A stretch of DNA of 64,000 nt from Fictibacillus fluitans (GCF_030418125.1 NZ_JAUHTR010000001.1:806001-870000); one strand, 5' to 3'; numbered from the stretch's first letter, positions 26,813-36,033 are shown. The notes: generated by a model from the letters alone, not told the origin. A program made the numbers and translations.

Positions 26813-27589
26813 TTAGTTTCCTAAAATGCTGTATCCGCTGTCCACATGAATGGTTTCTCCGGTAATGCCCCGGGAAAGATTGCTCATCAGGAAGAGAGCG
26901 GTATCTCCCACTTCTTCTGGTGTCGTGTTGCGGCGGAGCGGTGCTTTTTCTTCGATTTGTTTCAAAATGCTGTTGAAGTCGCCGATTCCTTTTGCCGCGA
27001 GTGTACGGATCGGTCCGGCAGAAATGGCATTAACGCGGATATTATCTTTGCCCAAATCATTGGCAAGGTATTTCACGCTGGCATCAAGAGATGCTTTGGC
27101 GACACCCATAACGTTGTAATTTTGGAGAACTCGCTCTCCCCCAAGATACGTAAGCGTTACGATGCTTCCTCCTTCTGTCATGAGTCCGCGTGCTTCCTTG
27201 GCAACAGCAGTCAATGAGTAAGCTGAAATGTTGTGTGCAAGAAGGAACCCATCTCTTGTGGTATTCAAATACTCGCCTTTTAGTTCATCCGTATTCGCAA
27301 AAGCAATACAGTGGGCAAATCCATGGATAACGCCTACTTCGCTTTTTATTTGTTCAAATGTAGATTTAATTTCTTCATCGTTCGTAATATCACATGGCAA
27401 GACGATGGAATCTTTACGTTCCAGACTTTCAGCAAGATCCCTTACATTCTTCTCCAGACGTTCTCCCGCATAGGTAAAGATCAGGCGGGCACCTGCATTG
27501 GATAGAGCTTGGGCAATCCCCCAGGCGATGCTGCGTTTATTGGCCACACCCATGACCACATATGTACGATTTTCAAGTGAAAGGTTCAT
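26813..27589 (-). CDS. fabI: Enoyl-[acyl-carrier-protein] reductase (NADH)
   Basis: 258 residues. Last reductive step of each fatty-acid elongation cycle. FabI-type SDR: 'VMGVANKRSIAWGIAQAL' for the cofactor, 'CDITNDEEI', and 'LQNYNVMGVAKASLDASVKYLA' with the Y-x6-K catalytic pair, then 'AGPIRTLAAKGI' and 'GITGETIHVDSGYSI'. Ribosome site AAGGAGG before ATG. Monocistronic with its own terminator and a FapR operator beside the -10 box, so controlled by malonyl-CoA through FapR. Target of triclosan-type inhibitors in this family. Confidence 0.96.
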   Translation of the reverse strand: MNLSLENRTYVVMGVANKRSIAWGIAQALSNAGARLIFTYAGERLEKNVRDLAESLERKDSIVLPCDITNDEEIKSTFEQIKSEVGVIHGFAHCIAFANTDELKGEYLNTTRDGFLLAHNISAYSLTAVAKEARGLMTEGGSIVTLTYLGGERVLQNYNVMGVAKASLDASVKYLANDLGKDNIRVNAISAGPIRTLAAKGIGDFNSILKQIEEKAPLRRNTTPEEVGDTALFLMSNLSRGITGETIHVDSGYSILGN

Positions 27590-27625
27590 ATCGTATTTCC
27601 TCCTTAGATCTTTATTAGCATTTGT

Positions 27626-27654
27626 TATTAGTACCTAGTCCTAATATTAGTATA
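27626..27654 (-). promoter_or_regulatory. fabI promoter -10 with FapR operator
   Basis: On the plus strand ATTAGTACCTAGTCCTAAT (27627-27645) matches the known FapR site and nearly equals the fabH site (ATTAGTACCAGGTCTTAA on the other strand). The -10 TATACT lies at 27649-27654 (minus strand); no good -35 is visible. The operator falls over the transcription start. Confidence 0.75.
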
Positions 27655-27700
27655 ACAGATTTTAAAAGAAAGGAAATACCGATCCTCATTCAGTTCGTGA

Positions 27701-27847
27701 TTACCCTTTGCTGGTTTCAATGTTCTTCGCTTCATAACCGCAGCCGGAACAATGAAAGATCACATTTTGGTTCGATTGCGCAGTAAGGACAGTATCGATT
27801 TCTGCTTCTCTTTGGCACCGCGGACAGCGGACGGTTGGCATGTTCAT
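27701..27847 (-). CDS. Small zinc-ribbon protein, 48 aa
   Basis: AAAGGAGTGATATAC precedes ATG. The sequence carries two CxxC pairs (CPRC at 8-11 and CSGC at 33-36), a classic zinc ribbon of about 25 residues spacing, and little else. Such mini-ribbons often bind nucleic acid or serve as small adaptor proteins. It lies between the fabI promoter and the antiporter on the same strand. Function not recognised. Confidence 0.75.
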   Translation of the reverse strand: MNMPTVRCPRCQREAEIDTVLTAQSNQNVIFHCSGCGYEAKNIETSKG

Positions 27848-27900
27848 GTATATCACTCCTTTCCATTAGTATGAACAAGATGGCTCATAAAATGACACAG

Positions 27901-27934
27901 AAAAAGGCCTAAGCCAGTGCTTAAGCCTTTTTTC
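27901..27934 (-). terminator. Intrinsic terminator of the antiporter gene
   Basis: Long stem of AAAAAGGCCTAAGC with GCTTAAGCCTTTTTT (one mismatch) ending just before the stop at 27944. Confidence 0.75.
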
Positions 27935-27943
27935 TAATTTGTT

Positions 27944-29785
27944 TTATCGCAATACCCTTTTTAATTGTCTGATGTGGTCCCGGCTGCCTGTCACAATTAA
28001 TTTATCACCGTAAAGGATCTCTGTATCACCATGTGGCACAATGGAATCCTTGCCACGGAAAATCCGGACAATAATCGCATCGCCAAAATGCGGGAAATTG
28101 CGAAGGGCTGTTTTATGATAATCCATATTCTTAACCGGAATATCATAAAGCGAGTTATCATTCCGTGAAAGAAAGGTCGCAACCGATGGATTTTCGATCA
28201 TCATTTTCAATAAAACCTGTGAACTGAAGAAAGCGGAATATACTTCAATATTCTTATTCGACAGCTCTTCCCTTTTGACCGGATCTTCTATTCGGGTAAT
28301 CACCCTCCTGATTCCATGATCCCTGGCCTCCTGGGCGATCTCTTCATTTACGCCGTCTTCCCCGGTTGCCACAACCAGAATATCCGACTCGAACACACCG
28401 CATTCTTTTAGTGTTCCGATTGAATAATTGTCCAGCTCTATAATTTCAAAGGTCTCAAGCTGTTTTGGGTCTTTCTCCATCTGCTTGGTGTGATAGATCT
28501 TTTTTTCATAGCGGCTGCTGTCCAGCTCTTTACTCACAGGAAGCGTAAATTGGTTCGCGCCAATAATTGCAAGAACTTCCTTCGGTGTTTCGTTGTTCTT
28601 CCTTGGAAGCAGCTTTTTAAAGAACACCGGTGTAATAATACAGCTGATGACAGCAGTCAGGATAAGTGCTGAAGAGGTTCTGTTGTCAATGACATGAATT
28701 CGTTCACCGATTTTAGCCGCAGCAATGACCAACGAGAGAGTCGAGGTCAAAAGAAAACCTGATGCCAGCACCGTTTTCCAGTCGTACCATTTTTTCAGCA
28801 CCAGAATCGGGATAAATTTGGAGATCAATAAGCCAATCAGGAGCAGCGGAATGAGAATCAGTGCCTTGGGATCTTTGAGAATTGAAATTAAATCCAGTTC
28901 CACACCGACCATGACAAAAAAGATCGGAATCAAAAATCCATAGCCAAACGAGTCCAGTTTATGGACCATATGCTGGTTTGGCGAAAGCAGGGAAACCAGC
29001 ACTCCAGCTAAAAAGGCACCTAAAATATTTTCGGCACCGACTGATTCGGATACCCCTACAAGCACAATAATGAGCGTGAAAACGGCTCTTGTATCAATTT
29101 GCACGGTACCTTTGGACATCGTTTCAAGAAACGTGTGATGACGCATATATTTACCGACAAAATAAAGAATGATCCCGGCTCCAAAAAGGATAAGCAGCAG
29201 CCACATCTGGGCGCTGTCCCCTGATTGAAGGGAAACAAAGACCGCAAGGAGAATCATCGTCACAAGATCGGCAATCACTGCAATCAAAAGAATGATCTGG
29301 CCGATGCCGGTGCGTGACAATTCCTCTTCCTTTAATGTAGGCACAACCACCCCGAGTGAAATGGTTGAAATGATCAGCGTCATGAAAAACGCATCGTCCG
29401 TAAAACCTGTCCAGACAAAAATTAAGGACAATCCAAAGGAAACGATAAAAATCAAGGCAAATATAATGGTAGAAACCTTTAGCCGATTCGGTTCATATTT
29501 ACCGTTAGGCAGCTTTTTCTTGCCTGAGCTTGGCGCGAACACAGAAAAGTCAATTTCCAGTCCGCTTAAGAACATTAGAAAGATAAAGCCAAGCACAGAA
29601 AGAATATCAAGCCATGTTCCAGCATGGACAATATCAAATCCGCTTTTTCCGATGATGATCCCGGCAATAATCTCCGCTACCACTACCGGCAAAAACCTGA
29701 TCTTCAGTTTGCTGAGAATGATTGGTATGAAAAATGCAGTTAAAATAACAATTACGAGTGAAGTAATTGAAGCATGGCCTCCCAT
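27944..29785 (-). CDS. yjbQ: CPA2-family cation/proton antiporter with TrkA domains (YjbQ/KefB-like)
   Basis: 613 residues. Residues about 1-390 form about 11-12 membrane segments of the Na+/H+ exchanger fold ('SGLEIDFSVF', 'ILGAFLAGVLVSLLSP'). Residues about 405-510 are a TrkA-N-like domain: 'LAIIGANQFTLPVSKEL' and 'DILVVATGEDGVNEEIAQEARDHGIRRVITRIED'. Residues about 535-613 are TrkA-C ('GDAIIVRIFRGKDSIVPHGDTEILYGDKLIVTGS'). Moves monovalent cations, probably K+ or Na+, out of the cell in exchange for protons; gating by nucleotide is inferred. Strong AAGGAGG. Place equals yjbQ between prpE and fabI. Confidence 0.88.
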   Translation of the reverse strand: MGGHASITSLVIVILTAFFIPIILSKLKIRFLPVVVAEIIAGIIIGKSGFDIVHAGTWLDILSVLGFIFLMFLSGLEIDFSVFAPSSGKKKLPNGKYEPNRLKVSTIIFALIFIVSFGLSLIFVWTGFTDDAFFMTLIISTISLGVVVPTLKEEELSRTGIGQIILLIAVIADLVTMILLAVFVSLQSGDSAQMWLLLILFGAGIILYFVGKYMRHHTFLETMSKGTVQIDTRAVFTLIIVLVGVSESVGAENILGAFLAGVLVSLLSPNQHMVHKLDSFGYGFLIPIFFVMVGVELDLISILKDPKALILIPLLLIGLLISKFIPILVLKKWYDWKTVLASGFLLTSTLSLVIAAAKIGERIHVIDNRTSSALILTAVISCIITPVFFKKLLPRKNNETPKEVLAIIGANQFTLPVSKELDSSRYEKKIYHTKQMEKDPKQLETFEIIELDNYSIGTLKECGVFESDILVVATGEDGVNEEIAQEARDHGIRRVITRIEDPVKREELSNKNIEVYSAFFSSQVLLKMMIENPSVATFLSRNDNSLYDIPVKNMDYHKTALRNFPHFGDAIIVRIFRGKDSIVPHGDTEILYGDKLIVTGSRDHIRQLKRVLR

Positions 29786-29989
29786 AGCTACCTCCTTTTT
29801 TTCATAAACTCTTATTACCCAAGATAAATTTTATGAAAACCATTCTTACTTTAGTATGCACCATTTGATTTTGTCCACTATAATGAAGAAGTAAAGGAAT
29901 TGTCAAATTAAATCTCTCCTTATTAGTAGGCAAACCTCGAAAATTTCTGTAAGATAGAACATGTTATCGAAATAAGGAGTATGAATGCA

Positions 29990-31147
29990 ATGGAAACTAA
30001 CAGGCAGTCCCCGCTGCAGCAGCTTGATTATAATTTAATATTTTTGTTGTTTTTATTGATGTGTGTGAGCTGTATGGGCATATATAGTGCGCAGCAGGTG
30101 GCACAATATGATTCGAACTTTGTGATCAAACAAATTATGTGGTATGCCATCGGCGGTTTCGCCGTCGTTGGAGTCATGATTCTCGATTTTGATCAGTTCA
30201 GAAAGCTTTCATGGTACTTATATGGACTGGGTATCGTGCTCTTAATTGGCATTATCGTTGCCCCGGAATCCATTGTGCCGAACATTAATGGAGCACGGGC
30301 ATGGTTCCGTTTCGGCCCTTTTGCGCTTCAGCCTTCAGAATTAATGAAAGTAGCATTAATTATCTCGATCAGCAATTGCATCGCTACACACAATGAGAAA
30401 TATATTGTGCGCACCCTTCGTGAGGATTTACTCCTGATAGGTAAAATCGCATTAATTGTAATGCCCCCTATGCTGCTCATTTTAATGCAGCCGGATTTGG
30501 GCACAGGATTGGTATTTGTTGCAATAACGCTCAGCTTGATGCTCGTTTCAGGAATCAGATGGAGACTTTTATCTATCATCGCCCTGATTGGAATTCTTTT
30601 TATCAGCCTGCTGGTTTGGCTGTACTTTACGTTTCCTCAGTTCTTTCTTGATTATATTTTGGATGAATATCAGCTTCAGCGATTTTATGCCTGGCTGGAT
30701 CCATACGGTCATAAAGACACAGGTTACCAAATTCGAAACGCCCTCATGGCTGTCGGATCTGGCCAGCTTTTTGGTAAAGGTTTTACCAATGGATCCGTTT
30801 ATTTTCCAGAAGCGCATACCGACTTTATCTTTTCCATGATTGGTGAAGAATGGGGCTTTATTGGTACAAGTGTCTTGATCTCCCTGTTCTTTTTATTCGT
30901 CTACAGAATGATCAATACGGCATTGGAAAGCAATGAAGCATTCGGCAGCTACCTTTGTGCAGGTGTTATCGGAATGATCACCTTCCAGGTTTTCCAGAAC
31001 ATCGGAATGAACATCCAGGTAATGCCGATTACCGGGATTCCCCTCCCCTTTATCAGTTATGGAGGAAGCTCGGTTCTAGCCCAGATGATTGCCTTTGGCC
31101 TCGTTCTCAATGTACGGTCGAGAACAAGAAAATACATGTTCGAATAA
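29990..31147 (+). CDS. RodA/FtsW/SpoVE-family SEDS glycan polymerase
   Basis: 385 residues starting at ATG 29990 (GGAG 10 nt upstream; ATG 29981 is too close to it). About ten membrane segments. Family signatures: 'NGARAWFRFGPFALQPSELMKVALI', 'QPDLGTGLVF', 'GSGQLFGKGF', 'PEAHTDFIFSMIGEEWGF' with the conserved catalytic-loop Asp, and 'PITGIPLPFISYGGSS'. SEDS proteins polymerise peptidoglycan from lipid II with a class B PBP. The RYDFIF-like loop and length favour RodA over FtsW. An extra RodA-like gene at this place is not in the B. subtilis order I recall. Confidence 0.9.
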   Translation: METNRQSPLQQLDYNLIFLLFLLMCVSCMGIYSAQQVAQYDSNFVIKQIMWYAIGGFAVVGVMILDFDQFRKLSWYLYGLGIVLLIGIIVAPESIVPNINGARAWFRFGPFALQPSELMKVALIISISNCIATHNEKYIVRTLREDLLLIGKIALIVMPPMLLILMQPDLGTGLVFVAITLSLMLVSGIRWRLLSIIALIGILFISLLVWLYFTFPQFFLDYILDEYQLQRFYAWLDPYGHKDTGYQIRNALMAVGSGQLFGKGFTNGSVYFPEAHTDFIFSMIGEEWGFIGTSVLISLFFLFVYRMINTALESNEAFGSYLCAGVIGMITFQVFQNIGMNIQVMPITGIPLPFISYGGSSVLAQMIAFGLVLNVRSRTRKYMFE

Positions 31148-31172
31148 ACACCTGCTCTGCAGGTGTTTTTTT
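31146..31172 (+). terminator. Intrinsic terminator
   Basis: Ten-bp stem AAACACCTGC / GCAGGTGTTT, 3-nt loop, T-run. Overlaps the stop codon of the SEDS gene. Confidence 0.88.
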
Positions 31173-31219
31173 GTCATCATTTGGGGTTATAGTAATAACC
31201 ATCAAGGACGGTGAATGAA

Positions 31220-31954
31220 ATGAAGTATGACATAATAGGAGATATCCATGGGTGCTGGGATGAATACAGGCAGCTTACGGAAAAGCTTGGATATGAATGG
31301 AACGATGGTCTGCCGGTCCATTCCGGCCGTCAGCTTGTCTTCCTTGGGGATTTGACCGACCGGGGTCCGGAGTCTGTGAAAATGATGGAACATGTATATG
31401 AACTCGTATCGGCGAACAAAGCGTTATATACGCCGGGTAACCACTGCAACAAGTTATATCGTTACCTGATCGGCCGCAACGTGACAATTAATTACGGTCT
31501 TGAAACGACGGTAGCCGAGTTACAAGATCTTAGCCGGCCGCATTATAGAAAGGTTAAAGAGCACTTTAGGACAATGTATGAAAAAGCTCCTTTGTATCTT
31601 GTCCTTGATGGCGGTAAACTCGTTGTTGCCCATGCGGGTATCCGGGAGGACCTCATCGGTAAACAGGGCAAGCAGGTAAAAACCTTTGTCCTTTACGGCG
31701 ATATTACAGGCAAACAGAATCCCGACGGCACACCAGTGCGACGGGACTGGGCTGTCAACTATTCCGGAAAGGCATATATTGTTTATGGACATACCCCTGT
31801 TCAGGAACCGAGGGAGCTGAATAACACCATCAATATTGATACTGGCTGCGTGTTCGGAAACCGGCTTACCGCATTGAGGTATCCAGAAAAGGAGCTCATC
31901 TCCGTAACCTCTTCCCTGCCATATACAGAAGAAAAATTCCGCAGTTTCGTGTAG
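31220..31954 (+). CDS. prpE: Bis(5'-nucleosyl)-tetraphosphatase PrpE
   Basis: 244 residues from ATG 31220 (GGACGGTGA upstream), the length of B. subtilis PrpE. Metallophosphatase (PPP family) motifs: 'IGDIHGC' at 6-12, '[12 protein letters not shown]', '[11 protein letters not shown]', '[11 protein letters not shown]' and 'VYGHTPVQ'. Cleaves Ap4A-type dinucleotides; B. subtilis PrpE also affects spore germination. An in-frame GTG at 31211 is less likely. Monocistronic, followed by a tandem repeat. Confidence 0.93.
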   Translation: MKYDIIGDIHGCWDEYRQLTEKLGYEWNDGLPVHSGRQLVFLGDLTDRGPESVKMMEHVYELVSANKALYTPGNHCNKLYRYLIGRNVTINYGLETTVAELQDLSRPHYRKVKEHFRTMYEKAPLYLVLDGGKLVVAHAGIREDLIGKQGKQVKTFVLYGDITGKQNPDGTPVRRDWAVNYSGKAYIVYGHTPVQEPRELNNTINIDTGCVFGNRLTALRYPEKELISVTSSLPYTEEKFRSFV

Positions 31955-31963
31955 ATTTAGGCG

Positions 31964-32070
31964 CGGACAGTAAGATCTTTGTTTTGGCCAGTAAGTTTTC
32001 AATTCCCGCCAGTAAATTTTTCATTTCGGACAGTAAGTTTCCCGTTTCGGCTAGTATTTTTTCCTTGGGA
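31964..32070. repeat. Five-copy 21-bp degenerate tandem repeat
   Basis: The core (C/T)AGTA recurs at 31968, 31989, 32010, 32031 and 32052, exactly every 21 bp. A unit reads roughly GG(A/C)CAGTAAGTTTTC-x-(A/G)TTTC. It starts 10 bp after the prpE stop and ends before the terminator at 32136. In one frame it would encode a 7-residue repeat but there is no ribosome site, so it is probably non-coding. Confidence 0.85.
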
Positions 32071-32135
32071 CCCATTTAGGCCCCGTCATTCGGCTTTGGC
32101 CGCCTTTCGATTAACTCTTTTCAGCAAAAACACAG

Positions 32136-32164
32136 AAAAAAACAGCCTTCACGGCTGTTTTTTC
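32136..32164. terminator. Bidirectional intrinsic terminator
   Basis: Eleven-bp stem AAAAAACAGCC / GGCTGTTTTTT around a 5-nt loop, between convergent prpE and the pseudouridine synthase gene. Confidence 0.85.
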
Positions 32165-32192
32165 ACTGTTTATATTCGTTTTCGTATCCGTT

Positions 32193-33092
32193 CTACGCCT
32201 CTACTTGGCCAAACAACCTGTTTAAATCTTCGGGTAGCGGAGCGTTTAGCTGCATCTCTTTTTCCTCAAAAGGATGATAAAAAGATACCTTCCAGCTGTG
32301 AAGCGCCTGCCTTCCGATCAAATCCACCGGGCCCCCGTACAAGTCATCACCCAATAATGGGTGGCCAATATGAGACATATGCACACGGATTTGATGTGTT
32401 CTTCCTGTTTCCAGCTGCAGCGCGACCAGGCTGTTATCCCCCAATTCCTTTAACACCTGAAAATGGGTGACTGCCACTTGTCCGTGGTCACTGACCATCC
32501 GTTCGATCATGCTTTCTGGATTTCTTGCGATATGGGCAGATACCGTGCCTTTTTCTTCGTTGAATTTTCCTCTGAGACCGGCTAGATAGGTCCGTTTAAT
32601 TTCTTTGCTTCTCTGTTGCATAGAGAACAACGAGTGAGCAAACCGGTGTTTCGCAATCATCACCAAACCCGATGTGTCTTTATCGAGACGATTAATCGCA
32701 TGAAATGTGCTCTGAATTTCATTCTCTTCATAATAGAAAAGAACACCCTGCGCGAGAGATCCGTTGGTCTGATAACGAGACGGGATCGTCGGCATGCCTG
32801 CTGGCTTGTTCACGATCAAAAGATGATTATCTTCAAAAATAATATCAAGCTTCATCGGCAGCGGAGTCATCGAGGAACTAATTTCTTCGGGAGGAAAACG
32901 GACCGATATTTCGTCACCTGGCAAAACCGCTTTTCTTACGGTTGAAAGCTCTCCATTCACAAGGAGTTCGCCGCCGGCAAATTTAATATCTACCAGGGCA
33001 CTTTTGGATATTTTTTTATGGGTCCGTAAAAATTCACGAAGCAACCCGGTTTCGTGTTCTTTTACAGTCCACTTGATTAAGAATGTTGTCAT
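32193..33092 (-). CDS. RluA/RluD-family pseudouridine synthase (YjbO-like)
   Basis: 299 residues. Residues about 15-65 form an S4-like RNA-binding domain ('VDIKFAGGELLVNGE'). The catalytic domain has 'IIFEDNHLLIVNKPAGM' and 'HAINRLDKDTSGLVMIAK' with the catalytic Asp137, plus 'LETGRTHQIRVHMSHIGHPLLGDDLYGG'. Isomerises uridines in 23S rRNA or tRNA; the target base cannot be told. AGGAGAACGT precedes ATG. Eleven bp downstream of nadK, same operon. Confidence 0.92.
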   Translation of the reverse strand: MTTFLIKWTVKEHETGLLREFLRTHKKISKSALVDIKFAGGELLVNGELSTVRKAVLPGDEISVRFPPEEISSSMTPLPMKLDIIFEDNHLLIVNKPAGMPTIPSRYQTNGSLAQGVLFYYEENEIQSTFHAINRLDKDTSGLVMIAKHRFAHSLFSMQQRSKEIKRTYLAGLRGKFNEEKGTVSAHIARNPESMIERMVSDHGQVAVTHFQVLKELGDNSLVALQLETGRTHQIRVHMSHIGHPLLGDDLYGGPVDLIGRQALHSWKVSFYHPFEEKEMQLNAPLPEDLNRLFGQVEA

Positions 33093-33103
33093 ACGTTCTC
33101 CTG

Positions 33104-33895
33104 TTAGTCCGTAACAAATGCTTCCTTAACCCGTTTCCAAAATGGGAATGGGCGAAAACGGGCAAAACGAATTTTTTCCTCTGCCACGCGGCATTGTATG
33201 GATTTAACCTTCTTTTGCAGCAAAAACAGGTGATCAATCGTAATATGAAAATCAACATCATTCACCGGCTTAAGCATACAGGTATGGTGCTGTGGAAGCA
33301 CAAGGGGTGAACCGATCGTACGGAACACACGGTTATTGATGGATGCCATCTCCGAAAGCTGGATGGATGGCAGCGATGGGTGAATAATCGCACCTCCAAG
33401 AGCCTTATTGTAGGCCGTACTGCCGGAAGGAGTTGAAATGCAAAGACCATCTCCCCTGAACGTTTCAAACAGATCTCCTTTGATCTCCACATCCATTACC
33501 AGCGAACCTTCTCCGCTTTTGACGGTACATTCATTTAAGGCGAGATAGCTTTTTTCGTCCACATCGTCTAAATAGCGAACCGTTACCTCCAATAGCGGAT
33601 ACTCCACAATTTGGTAAGGTGTTTTGGCAATGTGAATCACCAATTTTTCAACCTCATCGGGTACCCAGTCAGCGAAAAAACCTAAATGTCCGGTATGGAT
33701 ACCAACGAAAGCTGTTTCATTAATCCGGTGTACATAATGATGGAAAGCGTGGAGTAGAGTCCCATCGCCTCCTACCGTTATGACAATATCCGGTTCTGTT
33801 TCATTGTATTGCAATTCAAATTCCTGAAGATACGTTTTAATCTTTTGTTTGAGTGTATTCGATTTTTGGTCGCCTTTTGAAATAATGGCAAACTT
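33104..33895 (-). CDS. nadK: NAD kinase
   Basis: 263 residues starting at GTG 33895, which has AGGTGA 7 nt upstream; this gives the usual '[11 protein letters not shown]' N-terminus of Bacillus NAD kinase (the longer frame adds eight unsupported residues). '[13 protein letters not shown]' holds GGDGT (43-47), and '[13 protein letters not shown]' the NE motif (122-123); '[22 protein letters not shown]' follows. Makes NADP from NAD using ATP. Operon order yjbM-nadK-rluD as in B. subtilis. Confidence 0.95.
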   Translation of the reverse strand, partial: KFAIISKGDQKSNTLKQKIKTYLQEFELQYNETEPDIVITVGGDGTLLHAFHHYVHRINETAFVGIHTGHLGFFADWVPDEVEKLVIHIAKTPYQIVEYPLLEVTVRYLDDVDEKSYLALNECTVKSGEGSLVMDVEIKGDLFETFRGDGLCISTPSGSTAYNKALGGAIIHPSLPSIQLSEMASINNRVFRTIGSPLVLPQHHTCMLKPVNDVDFHITIDHLFLLQKKVKSIQCRVAEEKIRFARFRPFPFWKRVKEAFVTD

Positions 33896-33924
33896 CACGT
33901 ATGAGTCACCTGCTTTCAAGGAAG

Positions 33925-34566
33925 TTATGTAGTAGAAGCTGATCCGCTTCCGTCATCCGTCCGTTCTGAAAAAACGATTTGCGCTTCCTGTACTTCTCCT
34001 CTGATTTCAGCCATTTCTTCGTCCAGCCGGCCGGCTGCCTCTGCTGCACGCTGAAGACGAAGCTGAATGTCCTTTGGGATCTGCCCCTGGTATTTATAAT
34101 TCAATGAATGTTCGATGGTCGCCCAGAAATTCATGGCAAGTGTCCTGATTTGCACTTCTACAAGCAGTGGCTTTTCTCCATCCAGCGTCTGGACAGGATA
34201 ACGGATGACCAGGTGGTAGGACCGGTAGCCGCTTGGTTTTTTATTGGTGATGTAATCACGCTCTTCCACAATCTCAAAATCTTTCCGATTCCGGAGCATA
34301 TCTATTACTTTTTTAATGTCATCTGTAAACTGGCACATGATTCGCAGTCCCGCAAGGTCTTGAATTTCCTCTTCAATTTTATCCAGCGGAATATTCTTTT
34401 GCCAGGCTTTATTAAGAATCGAATTAATAGGCTTTACCCTTCCAGTCACAAATTCAATCGGAGATTGCTTGATCGTTTTTTGATATTGTTCGCGAATGCC
34501 CCTGAACTTCACTTTTAATTCATCAACAGCTTGTTTATAGGGTGCGAGAAGGGTTTCCCAATCCAT
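33925..34566 (-). CDS. relQ: Small alarmone synthetase, GTP pyrophosphokinase (YjbM/RelQ)
   Basis: 213 residues from ATG 34566 (AGGAAGGTGA about 8 nt upstream); an ATG four codons earlier is nearly on the ribosome site. Only the (p)ppGpp synthetase domain is present: '[13 protein letters not shown]', '[13 protein letters not shown]', '[17 protein letters not shown]', '[24 protein letters not shown]'. No HD hydrolase, TGS or ACT domain. Close to B. subtilis YjbM (SasB) by recall, a tetrameric enzyme stimulated by pppGpp. Sits upstream of nadK in one operon. Confidence 0.94.
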   Translation of the reverse strand: MDWETLLAPYKQAVDELKVKFRGIREQYQKTIKQSPIEFVTGRVKPINSILNKAWQKNIPLDKIEEEIQDLAGLRIMCQFTDDIKKVIDMLRNRKDFEIVEERDYITNKKPSGYRSYHLVIRYPVQTLDGEKPLLVEVQIRTLAMNFWATIEHSLNYKYQGQIPKDIQLRLQRAAEAAGRLDEEMAEIRGEVQEAQIVFSERTDDGSGSASTT

Positions 34567-34588
34567 ACTCTCATTCACCTTCCTGTCT

Positions 34589-34972
34589 TTACTTAATATG
34601 AGCAGAAAACGCTTTTTCTACTGCTTCCAGCATTTCTTCTCCATAATTACTGTTATCCTTAATATTTTCTATCAGATAAGACAGTTCAGAATGAAGAGCG
34701 CCCAGCGGCAAGGTATCTTCTCCTTCGGTTCCTTGAAGTACCACAGGAAGGCCCGCTGACATGGCCTCGCTCAATTTCCCCCATAATGGCTCTGGCAGCC
34801 CGATATAAATCAGGTCATCCTTCGTTTCCAGTACATAGATAAAGGACAGCTGATCGGAATCAACCAGCATTCTCTCTCCGTCCTTCCATTCGGAAATAGC
34901 GCTGTCCGGAGTAATCTGAAGAATGAGCTGTTCACCTGTTTCTGCGTGTTGTATGTCATGTCTGATCGCCAT
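34589..34972 (-). CDS. yjbL: UPF0738 family protein (YjbL)
   Basis: 127 residues; AGGAGGTACTC before ATG. Small acidic cytosolic protein with alternating beta segments ('LILQITPDSAISEWKDGERMLVD', 'FIYVLETKDDLIYIGLPEPLW') and a helical C-terminus. Length and place directly before the alarmone synthetase match the uncharacterised UPF0738/YjbL family. Molecular function unknown; 22 bp to relQ, so co-transcribed. Confidence 0.8.
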   Translation of the reverse strand: MAIRHDIQHAETGEQLILQITPDSAISEWKDGERMLVDSDQLSFIYVLETKDDLIYIGLPEPLWGKLSEAMSAGLPVVLQGTEGEDTLPLGALHSELSYLIENIKDNSNYGEEMLEAVEKAFSAHIK

Positions 34973-35105
34973 GAGTACCTCCTAAAAATAACAATATTCT
35001 ACACCCTAGTTTAACATAAGTCCGTGGACATTTTGTTATTTGAGAATCAAAATGACCTGTGTCATAATGAGATTCGTGCAAAACAACCGAAAAGGAGTGC
35101 TGGCC

Positions 35106-35681
35106 ATGGAGCAAGAAGTAGAAATTGAATTTAAGAATTTACTGACTCCTGATGAATTTTTTCGTATTTCTAACGAACTGTCCCTTCAAGAAGAGTCCTT
35201 TATTACCCAGGTTAACCACTATTTCGATACCCCTTCTTTCTCATTGAAGCAGCATCGGTGCGCTCTTCGAATCCGGGAAAAAAACGGTTCCCGTAAACTT
35301 ACCCTGAAGCAGCCTCACCCCGATGGCCTTCTTGAAACACACCAATCCCTTACAGAATCCGAGTTTGATGGAATTATGAAAGAAAACAAGATGGTGGACG
35401 GGGATATCTGCTCCATTTTGGCAGAATTGAAAATCCAGCCCGAAGACATTGTCTACCTCGGCACATTAACAACCAAACGAGCAGAGCTGCCTTATAAAGA
35501 CGGGATCCTTGTTTTGGATGAGAACCAATACCTTTCCGTCACAGATTTTGAACTTGAATATGAGGCAAAAGAAAGGCAGCAGGGAGAGATGAATTTCAAG
35601 GAACTTTTGAATACTTACGGAATTCCTGAAAGATCCACATTAAACAAGATACAGCGGTTTTTCGAGGCGAAAAACAGCTAG
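35106..35681 (+). CDS. yjbK: CYTH-domain protein (YjbK)
   Basis: 191 residues starting at ATG 35106 with AAAGGAGTGCTGG upstream; the 22 residues before it in the ORF lack a ribosome site. N-terminal 'EVEIEFKNLL' contains the ExExK signature (E6-x-E8-x-K10) of CYTH triphosphate-tunnel enzymes, followed by 'NHYFDTPSFSLKQHRCALRIREKNG', 'KLTLKQPH' and 'DFELEYEAKE'. Family members hydrolyse tripolyphosphate or thiamine triphosphate, or make cAMP. Divergent from yjbL. Confidence 0.88.
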   Translation: MEQEVEIEFKNLLTPDEFFRISNELSLQEESFITQVNHYFDTPSFSLKQHRCALRIREKNGSRKLTLKQPHPDGLLETHQSLTESEFDGIMKENKMVDGDICSILAELKIQPEDIVYLGTLTTKRAELPYKDGILVLDENQYLSVTDFELEYEAKERQQGEMNFKELLNTYGIPERSTLNKIQRFFEAKNS

Positions 35682-35824
35682 ACGCCAAGTTTGTATATCG
35701 TCTTCATTTGGTATGTTTCGATCTATAGGTGAGGGGAAAATGAAGGAAGGAAACGTGGCCTGATAAAAACAAATCCATAATTATGCAGCCAAAGTATTAC
35801 ATATATCAATCTTTTAACGCCTAT

Positions 35825-35850
35825 ACGCCTTTAGTAAAGGCGTTTTTCTT
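35825..35850 (+). terminator. Intrinsic terminator
   Basis: Eight-bp stem ACGCCTTT / AAAGGCGT, 3-nt loop, then TTTTCTTTT. Located 143 bp after the yjbK stop. Confidence 0.8.
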
Positions 35851-35879
35851 TTGCAATTCACAGGCCACAGACCTATTGT

Positions 35880-35909
35880 TTGCTAAGACTGCCATACCCT
35901 TGCTACAAT
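35880..35909 (+). promoter_or_regulatory. Candidate sigma-A promoter of yjbI-yjbH
   Basis: TTGCTA (35880-35885), 18 bp, TACAAT (35904-35909). About 125 bp before the yjbI start. The boxes match 4 or 5 of 6 consensus bases. Confidence 0.4.
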
Positions 35910-36033
35910 AAGTTTACACAAATGAAAAACGGGAATACTATTCATCCAAATTTATCAGGACGAATGGTGGAGTTGTCTAAAGCATTCCTGTTACTTTTCT
36001 TATTTTGATATAAGCTTGAAGGAGTTTTTACCC

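Larger units (their letters stand above)
35682..36033 (+). other. Intergenic region, 352 bp
   Basis: No ORF with a ribosome site. It contains the terminator of yjbK (35825) and a candidate promoter for yjbI-yjbH (35880). Nothing else recognised. Confidence 0.7.

Noticed and set aside
26846-27473. Antisense ORFs inside fabI
   Set aside because: Shadows of the fabI coding strand with no translation signals.
31964-32070. Possible CRISPR array
   Set aside because: The units are 21 bp, directly abutting and degenerate, without unique spacers; no cas genes.
31979-32470. Plus-strand ORF of 163 codons across the 21-bp repeat and the 3' end of the pseudouridine synthase gene
   Set aside because: No ribosome site, low-complexity start, and antisense to a clear gene.
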